Assembly: GCA_030016715.1 (NCBI GenBank)
Contig: JASEJD010000006.1
Coordinates: 60,154 to 124,153, forward strand
Direction: 5' to 3'
DNA from: Methanobacteriaceae archaeon
Lineage (GTDB): Archaea; Methanobacteriota; Methanobacteria; Methanobacteriales; Methanobacteriaceae
Length of the DNA: 64,000 nt
Under the pieces are notes generated by a model. It saw only the letters and a list, made by a program, of their open reading frames with translations, made no database searches and was not told where the DNA came from. The translations under genes and the position numbers were made by a program. Shown here piece after piece: positions 1 through 10,160 of this stretch. Position 1 is the stretch's first letter. Each line of letters begins with the position of its first letter.

Positions 1-265
1 AAACTTCTGCAGAACGTTCCATATTTGCACATACTACCAGTATGAATTGAGATTTGGATATAAAGTCTCTCATGTATGCTGCTTTAGAAATTTTAGATTT
101 ATTTTCATTTTCTTGTACTATAATTACGTCCCAACTTTGAATATTTCCTGCAGAAGGAGCCCATATTCCATTTAGAATAATTTTTTCTATTAAATCCATT
201 TCTACATTTTTATCCTTAAACTTTCTGATACTTCTTCGTGTTTCAATTATTTCATTAAATTCCAT
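1..265 (-). CDS. Nitroreductase family protein, N-terminal part (cut by window edge)
   Basis: This is the first 88 codons of a minus-strand gene that continues beyond base 1. The start is ATG at 265, preceded by a strong AGGGGG ribosome site. The N-terminus reads MEFNEIIETRRSIRKF, the typical opening of the FMN-dependent nitroreductase fold, with RRSIR making the usual FMN phosphate contact. A WAPSAGNIQSW stretch follows, matching the family's second conserved block (APSAxNxQxW). Family members are flavin oxidoreductases that use NAD(P)H or, in methanogens, possibly other donors. The substrate cannot be predicted from the fragment. It lies just downstream of taw2 in the same direction (33 bp apart), so the two may be cotranscribed. 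Confidence 0.85.
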   Translation of the reverse strand, partial: MEFNEIIETRRSIRKFKDKNVEMDLIEKIILNGIWAPSAGNIQSWDVIIVQENENKSKISKAAYMRDFISKSQFILVVCANMERSAEV

Positions 266-297
266 ATTTTTTCCCCCTATTTGAGATTTAAAAATAA

Positions 298-1023
298 TTA
301 ACAGATTTCAGCATCAATAACTACATGGCATACCCCAGGGGAATACTTTTTTATTACCCGCCTATTTAATATATTAACCTCATTATCTTGGGCTGCTTCT
401 TTTATTCTTTGTATAGGCCTTTTGAATTTGATTTTATCCGGTACAGACTCATGATAATGGATAATTCCATCTTTATTTAGAATTTTAATTGCCTTTTCAA
501 GATAATCATGAGTATCACCTATGTATCCCATTAAAACCCTATCTGCATTTACTGAAGGACATAAATCTTTACAATTCCCTAAAATTGGTTTTATAATGTC
601 TTCGACTCTATTTAATTTTATATTTTCACATAGATAATTATAAGAAACAGGATTTATTTCTATTGAATATACTTTTGAAGGTTTAGAGTGGCGAGCTATA
701 GGAATTGAAAAATAGCCTATACCTGCAAACATATCCACCACCACCTCATTATCCTCAACAAGTTGAGCTATCCGCATACGTTCTGTAGAATTGCCTTTAG
801 ACCACATTACTTTGGCAACATCTAATTTGTAGTAACATTTATTTTCTTTATGAATTGTTTCAGTTTTATTTCCAGCTAAAATCTCAATTTGAGGTTCTCT
901 TTTTAATCCATTAATAGTACCTAATTTAACTACTGTCTTTACTCCTGGAACCAGAAGAAGTTCTTCTGGTTGTGGAACATCCTTTTTTACTATCATCACA
1001 TTCCCAATTAATTTCCATTTCAT
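298..1023 (-). CDS. taw2: tRNA(Phe) 4-demethylwyosine aminocarboxypropyltransferase (Taw2/TYW2 type)
   Basis: A 241-aa class I SAM-binding enzyme of the Trm5/TYW2 family. The SAM-binding motif is DMFAGIGYFSIPIA around residues 97-110. The catalytic-loop position reads MGYIGDTH near residue 165. Trm5 methyltransferases carry an NLP motif there, while the MGY form is characteristic of Taw2, which transfers the 3-amino-3-carboxypropyl group from SAM to imG-14 at position 37 of tRNA(Phe) in wyosine synthesis. The C-terminal PGVCHVVIDAEI stretch matches the conserved family end. It is somewhat shorter than many homologues, and no better upstream start is seen. The assignment to Taw2 rather than Trm5 rests on the MGY motif. 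Confidence 0.85.
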   Translation of the reverse strand: MKWKLIGNVMIVKKDVPQPEELLLVPGVKTVVKLGTINGLKREPQIEILAGNKTETIHKENKCYYKLDVAKVMWSKGNSTERMRIAQLVEDNEVVVDMFAGIGYFSIPIARHSKPSKVYSIEINPVSYNYLCENIKLNRVEDIIKPILGNCKDLCPSVNADRVLMGYIGDTHDYLEKAIKILNKDGIIHYHESVPDKIKFKRPIQRIKEAAQDNEVNILNRRVIKKYSPGVCHVVIDAEIC

Positions 1024-1392
1024 AGCAATATTTTATGTATTTTATATAGATTATATATTGCTAATAATAAGATTTAAAAACATAAATTTTATTCTTGATA
1101 ACCATTTTATTAATCTAAATTAGTTTTAAATATTTTATAAATGATAATGATAATTATATATGCTTAAAGATAATCAAAAAAATTTTTATATCGATTATGT
1201 TATTTAAAAATAAAATATAATTTATTATAATCTATTAATTATAAATTTAAATGTGATTATTCTTCATTAAATATTATAGAGTATTATTAAAGATTTAATT
1301 TTTTTATTTCTCCAGACACAAGACAAAAAAAATAACTATTAGAATTAATCAAGATCAATTAATTTCATAAAGAATTCAACAGGGGAGATGAA
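1024..1392. other. Divergent intergenic region between taw2 and purP
   Basis: 369 bp, very AT-rich, separating two divergently oriented starts. It must hold both promoters. Several TATA-like runs (TTTATATA-type) are present on both strands, but I cannot single out one. No ORF, tRNA or strong inverted repeat was recognised. A good ribosome site (GGGGAGATGAA) precedes the purP ATG at the right edge. Confidence 0.5.
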
Positions 1393-2484
<1,092 letters not shown>

Positions 2485-2681
2485 TTACATATTTTTAATT
2501 TTTATTTACATATAAAGAATTTATAAATAGGTATTGTCATAATATGATATACGAATGACTAATACTGTTAGAAACATATTATTTTTAAAAAGATTGCATA
2601 ATACAGAATTTTTTAATAAACTGATTCCACAAAATTTCATTTAATAAAAATTGATAAATAAAATTATAATTACCAACAATA

Positions 2682-2689
2682 TTTATATA
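2682..2689 (+). promoter_or_regulatory. TATA box (box A) for psmB
   Basis: TTTATATA is a near-consensus methanogen box A. Initiation would be expected about 25 bp downstream near 2712, giving a leader of roughly 40 nt to the psmB ATG at 2753. Assigned by sequence and spacing only. Confidence 0.5.
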
Positions 2690-2752
2690 ACATGAAATCT
2701 AATTTAGGGTTAGAAACTATTTTTGTTATTATTTTTATTTAGAGGTGTACTC

Positions 2753-3385
2753 ATGAATGATAAAGATCGATTAAAAGGCACTACAACTGTCGCTATAACT
2801 TGTAAAGATGGAGTTGTTTTTGCTACAGAAACAAGAGCCACGATGGGTAACTTAATTGCCCATAAAGTTGCTGATAAAATTTTCAAAATTGATGATCATA
2901 TCGGAGCAACTATTGCTGGAGCTGTTTCAGATGCACAAAGCCTCATGAAATATATAAGTGCAGAAGTAGCACTATATAAACTTAGAAACGGGGAAAAAAT
3001 AAGTATTGAATCTGCCGCTGCTCTTGCCTCAAACATTTTACATTCATCTCGATTTTATCCATTTTTCGTTCAAACATTAATTGGAGGAATTGATGACACT
3101 GGAGCTAAAGTGTATTCACTTGACCCTACCGGCGGTATGATTGAAGATAAATTTATTTCTACTGGATCTGGTTCGCCGGTAGCTTACGGTGTTCTGGAAG
3201 ACAGGTACAATGATGACTTGTACGTTGAAGAAGGTGTGGACATTGCTATTAGAGCCATTAAATCTGCTATGGAAAGAGATGCTTTTTCTGGAAATAGCGT
3301 ATTAGTAGCAACAATCACCGAAGATGAAGGTTTTAAAAAACTTAGCAACGAAGAAGTTGAAAAAAAGATTAAGGATATTACCTGA
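2753..3385 (+). CDS. psmB: Proteasome subunit beta
   Basis: Archaeal 20S proteasome beta subunit, 210 aa. An in-frame TTG exists 30 bp upstream, but ATG 2753 has the GAGGTG ribosome site and matches the usual MNDKD-type N-terminus, so I chose it. The propeptide is nine residues: the sequence reads LKG-TTTVAIT and autocleavage after Gly9 would expose Thr10 as the catalytic nucleophile. The conserved Asp/Glu and Lys positions of the Ntn-hydrolase fold (DGVVFATETRAT and HKVADKIF) and the late TGSGSPVAYGVLE and SGN motifs are present. The subunit forms the inner rings of the 20S core and is the only beta gene in the window. It is followed by fttA after 96 bp. Confidence 0.97.
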   Translation: MNDKDRLKGTTTVAITCKDGVVFATETRATMGNLIAHKVADKIFKIDDHIGATIAGAVSDAQSLMKYISAEVALYKLRNGEKISIESAAALASNILHSSRFYPFFVQTLIGGIDDTGAKVYSLDPTGGMIEDKFISTGSGSPVAYGVLEDRYNDDLYVEEGVDIAIRAIKSAMERDAFSGNSVLVATITEDEGFKKLSNEEVEKKIKDIT

Positions 3386-3406
3386 TTTTAAATAAAATAT
3401 ATAGAC

Positions 3407-3413
3407 TTTTTTT
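3407..3413 (+). terminator. U-tract terminator candidate after psmB
   Basis: A run of seven T lies 22 bp past the psmB stop. Archaeal intrinsic and FttA-dependent terminators are U-rich and need no hairpin. It precedes the start of fttA, so some readthrough is possible. Confidence 0.35.
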
Positions 3414-3434
3414 AATTTATTAAAATTTTTAATT

Positions 3435-3450
3435 GTGAACAATTGTTCAC
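3435..3450. promoter_or_regulatory. Perfect 16-bp palindrome upstream of fttA
   Basis: The sequence GTGAACAATTGTTCAC is its own reverse complement. It lies 32 bp before the chosen fttA ATG. A TATA-like AAATATATAG around 3394-3403 would start transcription near 3425, placing the palindrome in the mRNA leader, where it can form a 6-bp stem with an AAUU loop. It could instead be a dimeric operator. Either role is inferred. Confidence 0.45.
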
Positions 3451-3481
3451 ATCTAATTTCTATTTTTTTCGAAGTGATGTT

Positions 3482-5389
3482 ATGGGATCAGAGATTCTAG
3501 AAGAAATTAAAAAAACAATAATACATAGACTGCCACAAAGAGTTCAAGTAGCTAAGGTTGAATTTGAAGGTCCTGAAGTCGTTATATACACCAAAAATCC
3601 GGAGATTATTACCGAAAATGGTGAACTTATAAGAGACTTAGCAAAAGATATTAGAAAACGAATCATAATTCGTTCTGATCGTTCTGTGCTTATGGATCCA
3701 GAAAAATCCATAAATAAAATACACGAAATAGTGCCAGAAGATGCTAAGATAACCAATATTTCTTTTGATGAAGTTACATGTGAGGTTATTATTGAAGCAC
3801 GGAAACCCGGATTGGTAATTGGTAAATATGGGGCTACATCTAGAGAAATTGTTAAGAGAATTGGTTGGGCACCTAAAATATTGAGAACCCCGCCTATATC
3901 ATCTGAGATTATACAAAGGATAAGAAGAACTCTTAGAAAGAATAGTAAAGAAAGGAAGCAGATCTTGCAGCGCCTGGGAAATCAGATTCACCAAGGTGTT
4001 AAAGCAGAAAATGATTGGGCAAGAATTACTTCTCTAGGAGGGTTTAGAGAAGTAGGAAGATCCTGTCTATTTTTGCAAACCCCGAACAGTAAAGTTTTAC
4101 TTGATTGCGGAGTTAATGTAGCCGGTACAGACGAAAAAAGTGCCTATCCCTATTTAAATGTTCCTGAGTTCGCTCTTGATGATTTGGACGCAGTTATAAT
4201 TTCACATGCTCACCTTGATCACTCTGGATTTTTACCCTACCTTTACCATTATGGATACGAGGGGCCTGTTTACTGTACCACGCCAACAAGAGATTTAATG
4301 ACTCTTTTACAGTTGGATCATATAGATATAGCTCATAGAGAAGATAATCCCCTACCATTCAATGTAAAACATGTGAAAAAGAGCATTAAACATACAATAA
4401 CTCTTGATTATGGTGAAGTAACTGACATTGCCCCGGATATTAGACTTACCCTTCATAATGCGGGTCATATTTTAGGTTCGGCTATGGTGCATATGCATAT
4501 TGGTGATGGACAACACAATATGGTCTACACTGGAGATTTTAAATTTGAACGAAGCAGGTTATTAGAACCAGCTGTATTTAAATTCCCAAGAATTGAATCA
4601 CTGGTAATGGAAAGTACATATGGTGGACATGACGATGTCCAAACCAGTCGAAATAATGCAGAAAAAGATCTGGTAAAAACTATTTATAATACATTACAGC
4701 GGGGAGGAAAAATATTAATCCCTGTTTTTGCTGTGGGAAGAGCTCAAGAACTTATGATAGTGCTTGAAGAATATATGCGTCACGGTATAATCGACGAAGT
4801 TCCAATTTATATTGATGGAATGATTTGGGAAGCAAATGCTATTCATACAGCCCGGCCTGAATATTTGAGCAAAGATTTAAGAGATCAAATATTCCATATT
4901 GGAAGAAATCCCTTTATTTCAGATTTATTCCATAAAGTGAATGGACTTGATGAAAGAAAAGAGATAGTAGAAGGAGAACCATCAATTATTCTTTCAACAT
5001 CAGGTATGCTTACTGGTGGGAATTCAGTGGAATACTTCAAGTGGTTATGTGGAGATGAAAGAAATTCACTCGTATTTGTAGGGTATCAAGCTGAAGGTTC
5101 TATGGGAAGAAGAATACAGAAAGGTTGGAAAGAAATTCCTCTAAAAGAAGATGGTAAAACCAATGTTTACAATGTTAAAATGAACATTAAAACTATTGAT
5201 GGTTTTAGTGGACATTCTGACCGTAAACAACTTATGAATTATGTAAGAAAAATCTCTCCAAAACCTGAAAAAGTATTAATATGTCACGGTGACAATTATA
5301 AGACAATGGATTTAGCTTCAAGTATTTATAGAAGCTATAAAATAGAAACTAAAACTCCTATGAATCTAGAAACAGTTAGAATACAATAA
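3482..5389 (+). CDS. fttA: Transcription termination factor / beta-CASP ribonuclease aCPSF1 (FttA)
   Basis: A 635-aa archaeal CPSF73 homologue. Domains in order are two N-terminal KH-like RNA-binding domains (about residues 1-145, second with [20 protein letters not shown]), a metallo-beta-lactamase domain with zinc motif HAHLDH at residues 242-247 and a later GHILGSAM, then a beta-CASP insert and the C-terminal FSGHSDR and ICHGD motifs. Family members cleave nascent RNA at U-rich sites and terminate archaeal transcription. A TTG 39 bp upstream lies inside the palindrome and has no ribosome site, so ATG 3482 (after GAAGTGAT) is preferred. The proteasome gene upstream is a common archaeal neighbour. 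All visible catalytic motifs are intact. Confidence 0.95.
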   Translation: MGSEILEEIKKTIIHRLPQRVQVAKVEFEGPEVVIYTKNPEIITENGELIRDLAKDIRKRIIIRSDRSVLMDPEKSINKIHEIVPEDAKITNISFDEVTCEVIIEARKPGLVIGKYGATSREIVKRIGWAPKILRTPPISSEIIQRIRRTLRKNSKERKQILQRLGNQIHQGVKAENDWARITSLGGFREVGRSCLFLQTPNSKVLLDCGVNVAGTDEKSAYPYLNVPEFALDDLDAVIISHAHLDHSGFLPYLYHYGYEGPVYCTTPTRDLMTLLQLDHIDIAHREDNPLPFNVKHVKKSIKHTITLDYGEVTDIAPDIRLTLHNAGHILGSAMVHMHIGDGQHNMVYTGDFKFERSRLLEPAVFKFPRIESLVMESTYGGHDDVQTSRNNAEKDLVKTIYNTLQRGGKILIPVFAVGRAQELMIVLEEYMRHGIIDEVPIYIDGMIWEANAIHTARPEYLSKDLRDQIFHIGRNPFISDLFHKVNGLDERKEIVEGEPSIILSTSGMLTGGNSVEYFKWLCGDERNSLVFVGYQAEGSMGRRIQKGWKEIPLKEDGKTNVYNVKMNIKTIDGFSGHSDRKQLMNYVRKISPKPEKVLICHGDNYKTMDLASSIYRSYKIETKTPMNLETVRIQ

Positions 5390-5561
5390 ATCTTAATTTA
5401 AAGATATTATGGATCAGTAATTAAATTTTAATTAAACAAAAAATTACATGGACCTCATAAATGCTATATTAAATAGGCTTAATGTTTATTAATCGTGAAG
5501 AATAATAACAGAATAATTAAAAAAAATTTTTATTTTTAGTATTGAAAAGCAGGTAGATATC

Positions 5562-6593
5562 ATGGTAACTTATTCAGAATCTGGGGTGGATATTAACTTA
5601 GAAGAACTCACCATTAGATCTCTTACTTCTAAATTAAATGAAACCTTAAATTACAGAGAAATTATAACTGAATCCGGTCATTTTGCAGCTCTTGTAAAAC
5701 TAGGAAACAAAGCTATTGCAATGAGCACTGATGGGGTTGGAAGCAAGATTTTGGTTGCAAAAATGATGAATAAATACGATACTATAGGTATTGATTGTAT
5801 TGCCATGGTAGTGAATGATATTTTGTGCGTAGGAGCCGAACCAATAGCACTAGTGGATTATTTAGCAGTAGAAAAGCCAAATCCAGAAATAGCTGAACAA
5901 ATAGGTGTAGGGCTGGCAAAAGGGGCAAAAGAATCAGAAATAGCCATAATTGGTGGTGAAACAGCATCTCTTCCGGAAATAGTCAACGATTTTGATCTTG
6001 CTGGAACCGGTATAGGTTTAGTGGATATAGAAAAAATTATCACTGGAAAAGAGATTCATAAGGGAGACATCTTAATTGGAATAGAAAGTAATGGAATACA
6101 TAGTAATGGTTTAAGTTTGGCCAGGAAAGTATTCTTCGAAGAAGAGAATTTAAAAATAAATGATCTTCTACCTGGTTATTCCCATACCACTATTGGCGAA
6201 GAACTGCTAAAACCCACCACTATTTATGTAAAACCAATAATGAAGTTATTAAAAAGCAATTTGAATATACATGGACTGGTACATATAACAGGTGGCGGAT
6301 TTTTAAATCTTAAAAGACTTAAAAAAGGCATAAGTTTTAATATCACAAATTTACCCAAAATTTTACCTATCTTTAGATCAATATACAACCTTAACGTGCC
6401 CTTAAACGAAATGTACCAGGTTTTTAATATGGGTATAGGATTTGTAGTGATTGTATCTCCTGAAGATTCAAAAAAAGCACTAAAGATTATTAGAGAACAT
6501 CACAGTGCATATGAAATAGGAACTGTAACTGAGGAAAATGAAGATACAGTAACCATAAAAACATTTGAAGGAAGCATAATTCAATTTAAATAA
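5562..6593 (+). CDS. purM: Phosphoribosylformylglycinamidine cyclo-ligase (AIR synthetase)
   Basis: A 343-aa PurM that makes aminoimidazole ribonucleotide from FGAM and ATP. Visible family motifs are [13 protein letters not shown] (about residues 55-67), [20 protein letters not shown], the [11 protein letters not shown]-site loop and [16 protein letters not shown]. The C-terminal half keeps HITGGGF and the VFNMGIGFV motif. AGGTAGATATC precedes the ATG. Length is normal for the family. The next gene, comC, starts 29 bp later in the same direction, so purM may be the first gene of a purM-comCDE transcript. Confidence 0.95.
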   Translation: MVTYSESGVDINLEELTIRSLTSKLNETLNYREIITESGHFAALVKLGNKAIAMSTDGVGSKILVAKMMNKYDTIGIDCIAMVVNDILCVGAEPIALVDYLAVEKPNPEIAEQIGVGLAKGAKESEIAIIGGETASLPEIVNDFDLAGTGIGLVDIEKIITGKEIHKGDILIGIESNGIHSNGLSLARKVFFEEENLKINDLLPGYSHTTIGEELLKPTTIYVKPIMKLLKSNLNIHGLVHITGGGFLNLKRLKKGISFNITNLPKILPIFRSIYNLNVPLNEMYQVFNMGIGFVVIVSPEDSKKALKIIREHHSAYEIGTVTEENEDTVTIKTFEGSIIQFK

Positions 6594-6622
6594 TTGATTT
6601 AATATGTATTTGAGGGATTTAA

Positions 6623-7651
6623 ATGAAAATTAGTGCAGAACAAGAGAAATCAATAATTATTAAAATTTTAACAAAAATGAACGTACCTTTAAATGAAGCA
6701 GAGATAGTTGCAGATGTTACTTCTGATGCAGACCTTAAAGGATTTTCATCACATGGCATTGGAAGATTCCCTCAATATGTAAAGGGTTTAAAAGTGGGAA
6801 CAATCATCCCCGGTGCTGAAGTTAGTGTGGAAAAGGAAAGCATTTCCACTGCGCTTTTAAATGGTAATCATAACTTTGGCCATGTGGTTACCTACAAAGG
6901 AATGGAAATAGCTATCCAAAAAGCCAAAGAAACCGGTGTTGGATTAGTTGGCATCCATAATTCCAATCATTTTGGTGTGGCAGGGTACTACTCTGATATG
7001 GCTATTATGCAAGATATGATAGGAATTGTAATTGCCAATACTGAACCTGCCGTAGCACCAATTGGAGGAAAAGAACCTATACTTGGCACAAATCCTGTTG
7101 CAATTGGAATTCCCTCTGATAAAAATTATGTGTCCGTAGATATGGCTACATCCGCCTCTGCTCGTGGAAAACTATTAGAAGCTGCCCGAAAAGGTGAAAA
7201 AATCCCTGAAAATGTGGCACTTGATGCCGAAGGTAGGCCAACAATAGATCCAGAAGCTGCTTTAAAAGGTTCTATCTTACCTTTTGGTGCACATAAAGGA
7301 TATGCACTTGCATTCATGATTGAACTTCTTGCTGGACCCCTGGTAAAAGCATCTTTTGGAAAAAATGTAACTGGTACTGCAAATCCAAATGTTATGTGTA
7401 CCAAAGGAGATTTGATATTAGCTGTGGATCCCTCTAAATTTGTTGATACTTCGGAATTTAAACAAAATGTGGATGAATTTATAAGTGAGATTAAGTCTGA
7501 AGAAAATATTTTCATTCCCGGCGATATGGAAGTAAGAAATGTTAAAAGATTTACTGAAAATGGCATCAGCATAGATGAAGTCCTTTTAGACCAAATAAAA
7601 GAAATATCTGAAGAATTATCAGTTGATCTGGAGGAAATTTTAAGTGGATAG
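6623..7651 (+). CDS. comC: L-sulfolactate dehydrogenase (malate/lactate dehydrogenase superfamily 2)
   Basis: A 342-aa member of the Ldh_2/ComC oxidoreductase family, unrelated to classical malate dehydrogenases. The conserved [15 protein letters not shown] and [13 protein letters not shown] blocks (about residues 44-58 and 113-125) hold the family's active-site histidines. The nucleotide-binding and substrate region includes [13 protein letters not shown] and [16 protein letters not shown]. In coenzyme M synthesis ComC interconverts sulfolactate and sulfopyruvate with a nicotinamide cofactor. Family members also use other 2-hydroxyacids, but the next two genes encode sulfopyruvate decarboxylase, which fixes the role. 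The stop overlaps the comD start by 8 bp. Confidence 0.92.
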   Translation: MKISAEQEKSIIIKILTKMNVPLNEAEIVADVTSDADLKGFSSHGIGRFPQYVKGLKVGTIIPGAEVSVEKESISTALLNGNHNFGHVVTYKGMEIAIQKAKETGVGLVGIHNSNHFGVAGYYSDMAIMQDMIGIVIANTEPAVAPIGGKEPILGTNPVAIGIPSDKNYVSVDMATSASARGKLLEAARKGEKIPENVALDAEGRPTIDPEAALKGSILPFGAHKGYALAFMIELLAGPLVKASFGKNVTGTANPNVMCTKGDLILAVDPSKFVDTSEFKQNVDEFISEIKSEENIFIPGDMEVRNVKRFTENGISIDEVLLDQIKEISEELSVDLEEILSG

Positions 7652-8135
7652 TAGTGAAGCTGTCTACAATGCCCTTAAGGAAGCAGAAATTGATTTTATA
7701 GTAAGCTTACCTTGCATTAATCTGGGTAAACTACTTGAAATGGTGGAATGTGATCCTGAAATTATACATGTACCAGTTACCCGTGAAGAGGAAGGATTTG
7801 GAATAGCTGCAGGTGCTTATTTTGGTGGAAAAAATACTGCTATTTTAATGCAAAACTCTGGGCTGGGTAATTCTGTTAATGTATTGGCTTCTCTATATGA
7901 ATTATATAAAATTCCTATTCTAATGATTATTAGTCATCGTGGAACCCAAGGAGAACCAATTATAGCTCAGATTCCCATGGGTAAAGCTACCCCAGATATT
8001 TTAAAGGTCCTTAAAATTCCTTATTTTAATCCTAAAACCTCTGAAGAAGCATTTAAAACTATAAAAAAGGCCTGGGATATGGCAAAAACTAATGGCAGTG
8101 GAGTGGCAATATTATTAGAAATAAGTTATTGGTAA
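7644..8135 (+). CDS. comD: Sulfopyruvate decarboxylase, alpha subunit
   Basis: A 163-aa protein with the pyrimidine-binding domain of thiamine diphosphate enzymes. The [19 protein letters not shown] stretch (about residues 46-64) carries the Glu that activates the cofactor. With ComE it decarboxylates sulfopyruvate to sulfoacetaldehyde, the penultimate carbon-skeleton step of coenzyme M synthesis. It starts at GTG 7644 inside the end of comC, with GGAGG ten bases upstream, so it is translationally coupled. Phosphonopyruvate decarboxylases are similar but usually a single chain; the split into two subunits is typical of methanogen ComDE. Confidence 0.93.
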   Translation: MDSSEAVYNALKEAEIDFIVSLPCINLGKLLEMVECDPEIIHVPVTREEEGFGIAAGAYFGGKNTAILMQNSGLGNSVNVLASLYELYKIPILMIISHRGTQGEPIIAQIPMGKATPDILKVLKIPYFNPKTSEEAFKTIKKAWDMAKTNGSGVAILLEISYW

Positions 8136-8154
8136 CCAATTTAAAAGTGATAAA

Positions 8155-8709
8155 ATGGAACGTATCGAAGCCATGAAAATAATTACTGAAAGTTTGAATG
8201 ACGAACTCTTAATCTGTAATATTGGATTTCCATCCCGAGAGTTATACTCAGTTAAAGACTCCAATACCCATTTTTATATGCTTGGATCAATGGGAATGGC
8301 TTCTTCCATTGGATTAGGCTTAGCTTTATCTCAAAATCGCAGAGTAGTTGTTTTTGATGGGGATGGATCAATACTTATGAATATGGGTACTCTGGCAACT
8401 ATTTACAACCAGAACCCTGAAAACTTTATATTAGTTGTTTTTGACAATGAATGTTATGGTTCTACTGGTTCACAATGTACTTATGCTAAAACTGTAGATT
8501 TAGGTAAAGTAGCTAAGGCGATTGGATTTGAAAAAACTTTCTGCTTCCGTGATACCATTGAATTTGAACAAATTTTAAAGCTAAAAGGACCTGTTTTTGT
8601 CCATGTAAAAGTAGATCCAGGTAATGCTGATGTTCCCATAATTGATTTGAGCCCTGAAGATATTAAAAATAGGTTTATCCATGAAATTAATAAAAATAGA
8701 TCTTTTTAA
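8155..8709 (+). CDS. comE: Sulfopyruvate decarboxylase, beta subunit
   Basis: A 184-aa pyrophosphate-binding domain of a thiamine diphosphate enzyme. The GDGS...FDNECYG pattern (residues about 62-101) is the Mg-diphosphate motif GDGX(n)N. It completes the active site formed with ComD. The gene starts 19 bp after comD and is the last gene of the comCDE group; hisE converges from the other strand 7 bp beyond its stop. The final segment ([13 protein letters not shown]) matches the usual C-terminus, so the protein looks complete. Confidence 0.93.
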   Translation: MERIEAMKIITESLNDELLICNIGFPSRELYSVKDSNTHFYMLGSMGMASSIGLGLALSQNRRVVVFDGDGSILMNMGTLATIYNQNPENFILVVFDNECYGSTGSQCTYAKTVDLGKVAKAIGFEKTFCFRDTIEFEQILKLKGPVFVHVKVDPGNADVPIIDLSPEDIKNRFIHEINKNRSF

Positions 8710-8716
8710 TGCTTAA

Positions 8717-9004
8717 CTATTTTCTTCTCTTCTGAAATTCTAAAAGTAGTTGGTCAAGATCTATTTCCTTATAAACCAAAAGCATTAAAGTGTGAAATAT
8801 AAGGTCTGTTGCCTCGTAAACAATATTTTCATTATTTTTTGATGCTATTATGAGTTCAGTGGCTTCTTCACCTATTTTTTCCAGTATTTTATCTTCTGCT
8901 AATTTATCATCATCTAACATTAACTGGGAAGTGTAAGACTCTATGGGGTTATCCCTTCTATCCTCTAATACTTTATAAACTTCACTTATTATCTTCTCTT
9001 TCAC
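8717..9004 (-). CDS. hisE: Phosphoribosyl-ATP pyrophosphatase
   Basis: A 95-aa all-alpha NTP pyrophosphohydrolase of the MazG/HisE fold that hydrolyses phosphoribosyl-ATP to phosphoribosyl-AMP in histidine synthesis. The metal-binding helices are visible as [13 protein letters not shown] and [13 protein letters not shown]. Length is normal for stand-alone HisE. Its first 23 bp overlap the end of the upstream CBS-ParB gene, so the two are almost certainly cotranscribed and coupled. No other his gene is in the window. Confidence 0.95.
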   Translation of the reverse strand: MKEKIISEVYKVLEDRRDNPIESYTSQLMLDDDKLAEDKILEKIGEEATELIIASKNNENIVYEATDLIFHTLMLLVYKEIDLDQLLLEFQKRRK

Positions 9005-9797
9005 GCTTTTTACTCTCCTTTCTAAGGCTGCCAGTTACTGCTATAAGTGGATGTTGAGCATCATCGATTATTTCAATATCATCAAAGGTATATATCCCTT
9101 CTTTATCCGCTGTTTTCTCTAATCCTAATTTTATATCTTGATCCAGCTCAATTACATAGGAATCTATCTCATCATAACCCAATTTAAGAGCAGCTACAGT
9201 TCTATGATGTCCATCTACAAGTACATATCTATTTCCTGTTTTAGCAACGATAGTAGGTTCTGCGAGGCCTCTTTTTAATTCATAGGTCCTTCCTTGCAAT
9301 TCATCAGCATATATCTTGTTTTGGGTTGGTCTAAGAGTTGAAGTTTTTACTTTCATCCTTTTTAGTTTAGTTTTTAGTCCATAAACTTGTTCTAATGTCT
9401 TTTTAAAATAATTTACTTTTAAAGGAGTTGATCTCTCAATATGAGATCTAACAATATCTGTATTAGTTATAATTCCTACTAAATTTCCTTCTTTATTAAT
9501 AACTGGCAACCTTGATATTCCCATTCTAAACATTACACGTGCAGCATCATTAATAGACATGTCCTGGTCAGCGACCACCACATCCGTGGACATGATATCC
9601 TTTACTTTCTGAACCCATTCTTTCAACAACAAGTCAAATGCAGTTACCATACCAATAACACTGCCTTCTATCTCAACAGGAAATCCATCATGACCAGTGT
9701 CCTTCATAAGCTTTATTACATCCTCATTGAATGTTTCTGGAGTTACTGTAATAACGTTTTTTGTCATATAATGTTTAACTTGAGGAGAGTCACCCAT
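8982..9797 (-). CDS. CBS-domain protein with ParB/Srx-like C-terminal domain
   Basis: A 271-aa protein with two tandem CBS domains (about residues 8-60 and 62-120; motifs [20 protein letters not shown] and GISRLPVI) and a C-terminal domain containing [16 protein letters not shown] (about 205-220). The GHHR motif is the signature of the ParB/sulfiredoxin nucleotide-binding fold. CBS pairs usually sense adenylates or SAM, so ligand-gated control of the ParB-like domain is a reasonable inference. A GTG exists 9 bp upstream, but ATG 9797 has AAGGTGAT at good spacing. It overlaps hisE by 23 bp. The tail is strongly charged. The biochemical function is unknown. Confidence 0.8.
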   Translation of the reverse strand: MGDSPQVKHYMTKNVITVTPETFNEDVIKLMKDTGHDGFPVEIEGSVIGMVTAFDLLLKEWVQKVKDIMSTDVVVADQDMSINDAARVMFRMGISRLPVINKEGNLVGIITNTDIVRSHIERSTPLKVNYFKKTLEQVYGLKTKLKRMKVKTSTLRPTQNKIYADELQGRTYELKRGLAEPTIVAKTGNRYVLVDGHHRTVAALKLGYDEIDSYVIELDQDIKLGLEKTADKEGIYTFDDIEIIDDAQHPLIAVTGSLRKESKKREREDNK

Positions 9798-9860
9798 ATA
9801 AATCACCTTACTTTAAGATTTTAATTAATATAAATTGAGTTTTAATAAATTATATAAGAA

Positions 9861-10088
9861 TTATTTATTCCAAATTATTTTTTGGCCACACTCTATTCTT
9901 ATTATTCTATGTAATGGGACCATGCTCCCATCCTTTAAGACCATGAACCCCTTTTCCAATTTTTTTATTTTAGAGCCTGAAATAGTTTTGAGGTTTCCAC
10001 GCACCCCTCTATGTAAGTATGTTATTTCACAATTAGCAATTTTTATTTCAGGATGCCATAACAACATGTTTAATATATTTTTTGCCAT
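9861..10088 (-). CDS. DUF504 / MJ1316-type RNA end-recognition domain protein
   Basis: A 75-aa stand-alone domain with the family pattern NMLLWHPEI near the start, SGSKIKKLEKGFMVL in the middle and VPLHRIIRIE near the end. This is the DUF504 family, whose MJ1316 domain has been predicted from genomic context to recognise RNA with cyclic or modified ends. No catalytic residues are recognised. Length equals the domain. It sits alone between a CBS-ParB gene and gatB, all on the minus strand, with gaps of 63 and 72 bp. Confidence 0.75.
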   Translation of the reverse strand: MAKNILNMLLWHPEIKIANCEITYLHRGVRGNLKTISGSKIKKLEKGFMVLKDGSMVPLHRIIRIECGQKIIWNK

Positions 10089-10160
10089 TTAAACCCATTT
10101 AAATAATGTAATTAATGAAATATGTTAATGTAACTTTTATGGCTGAGTATGATAATTACA

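Noticed and set aside
3443..3481. TTG start for fttA inside the palindrome
   Set aside because: No ribosome site and it adds 13 residues not typical of the family.
9835..10092. Plus-strand 85-codon ORF
   Set aside because: It is the shadow of the DUF504/MJ1316 gene on the other strand and has no family match.
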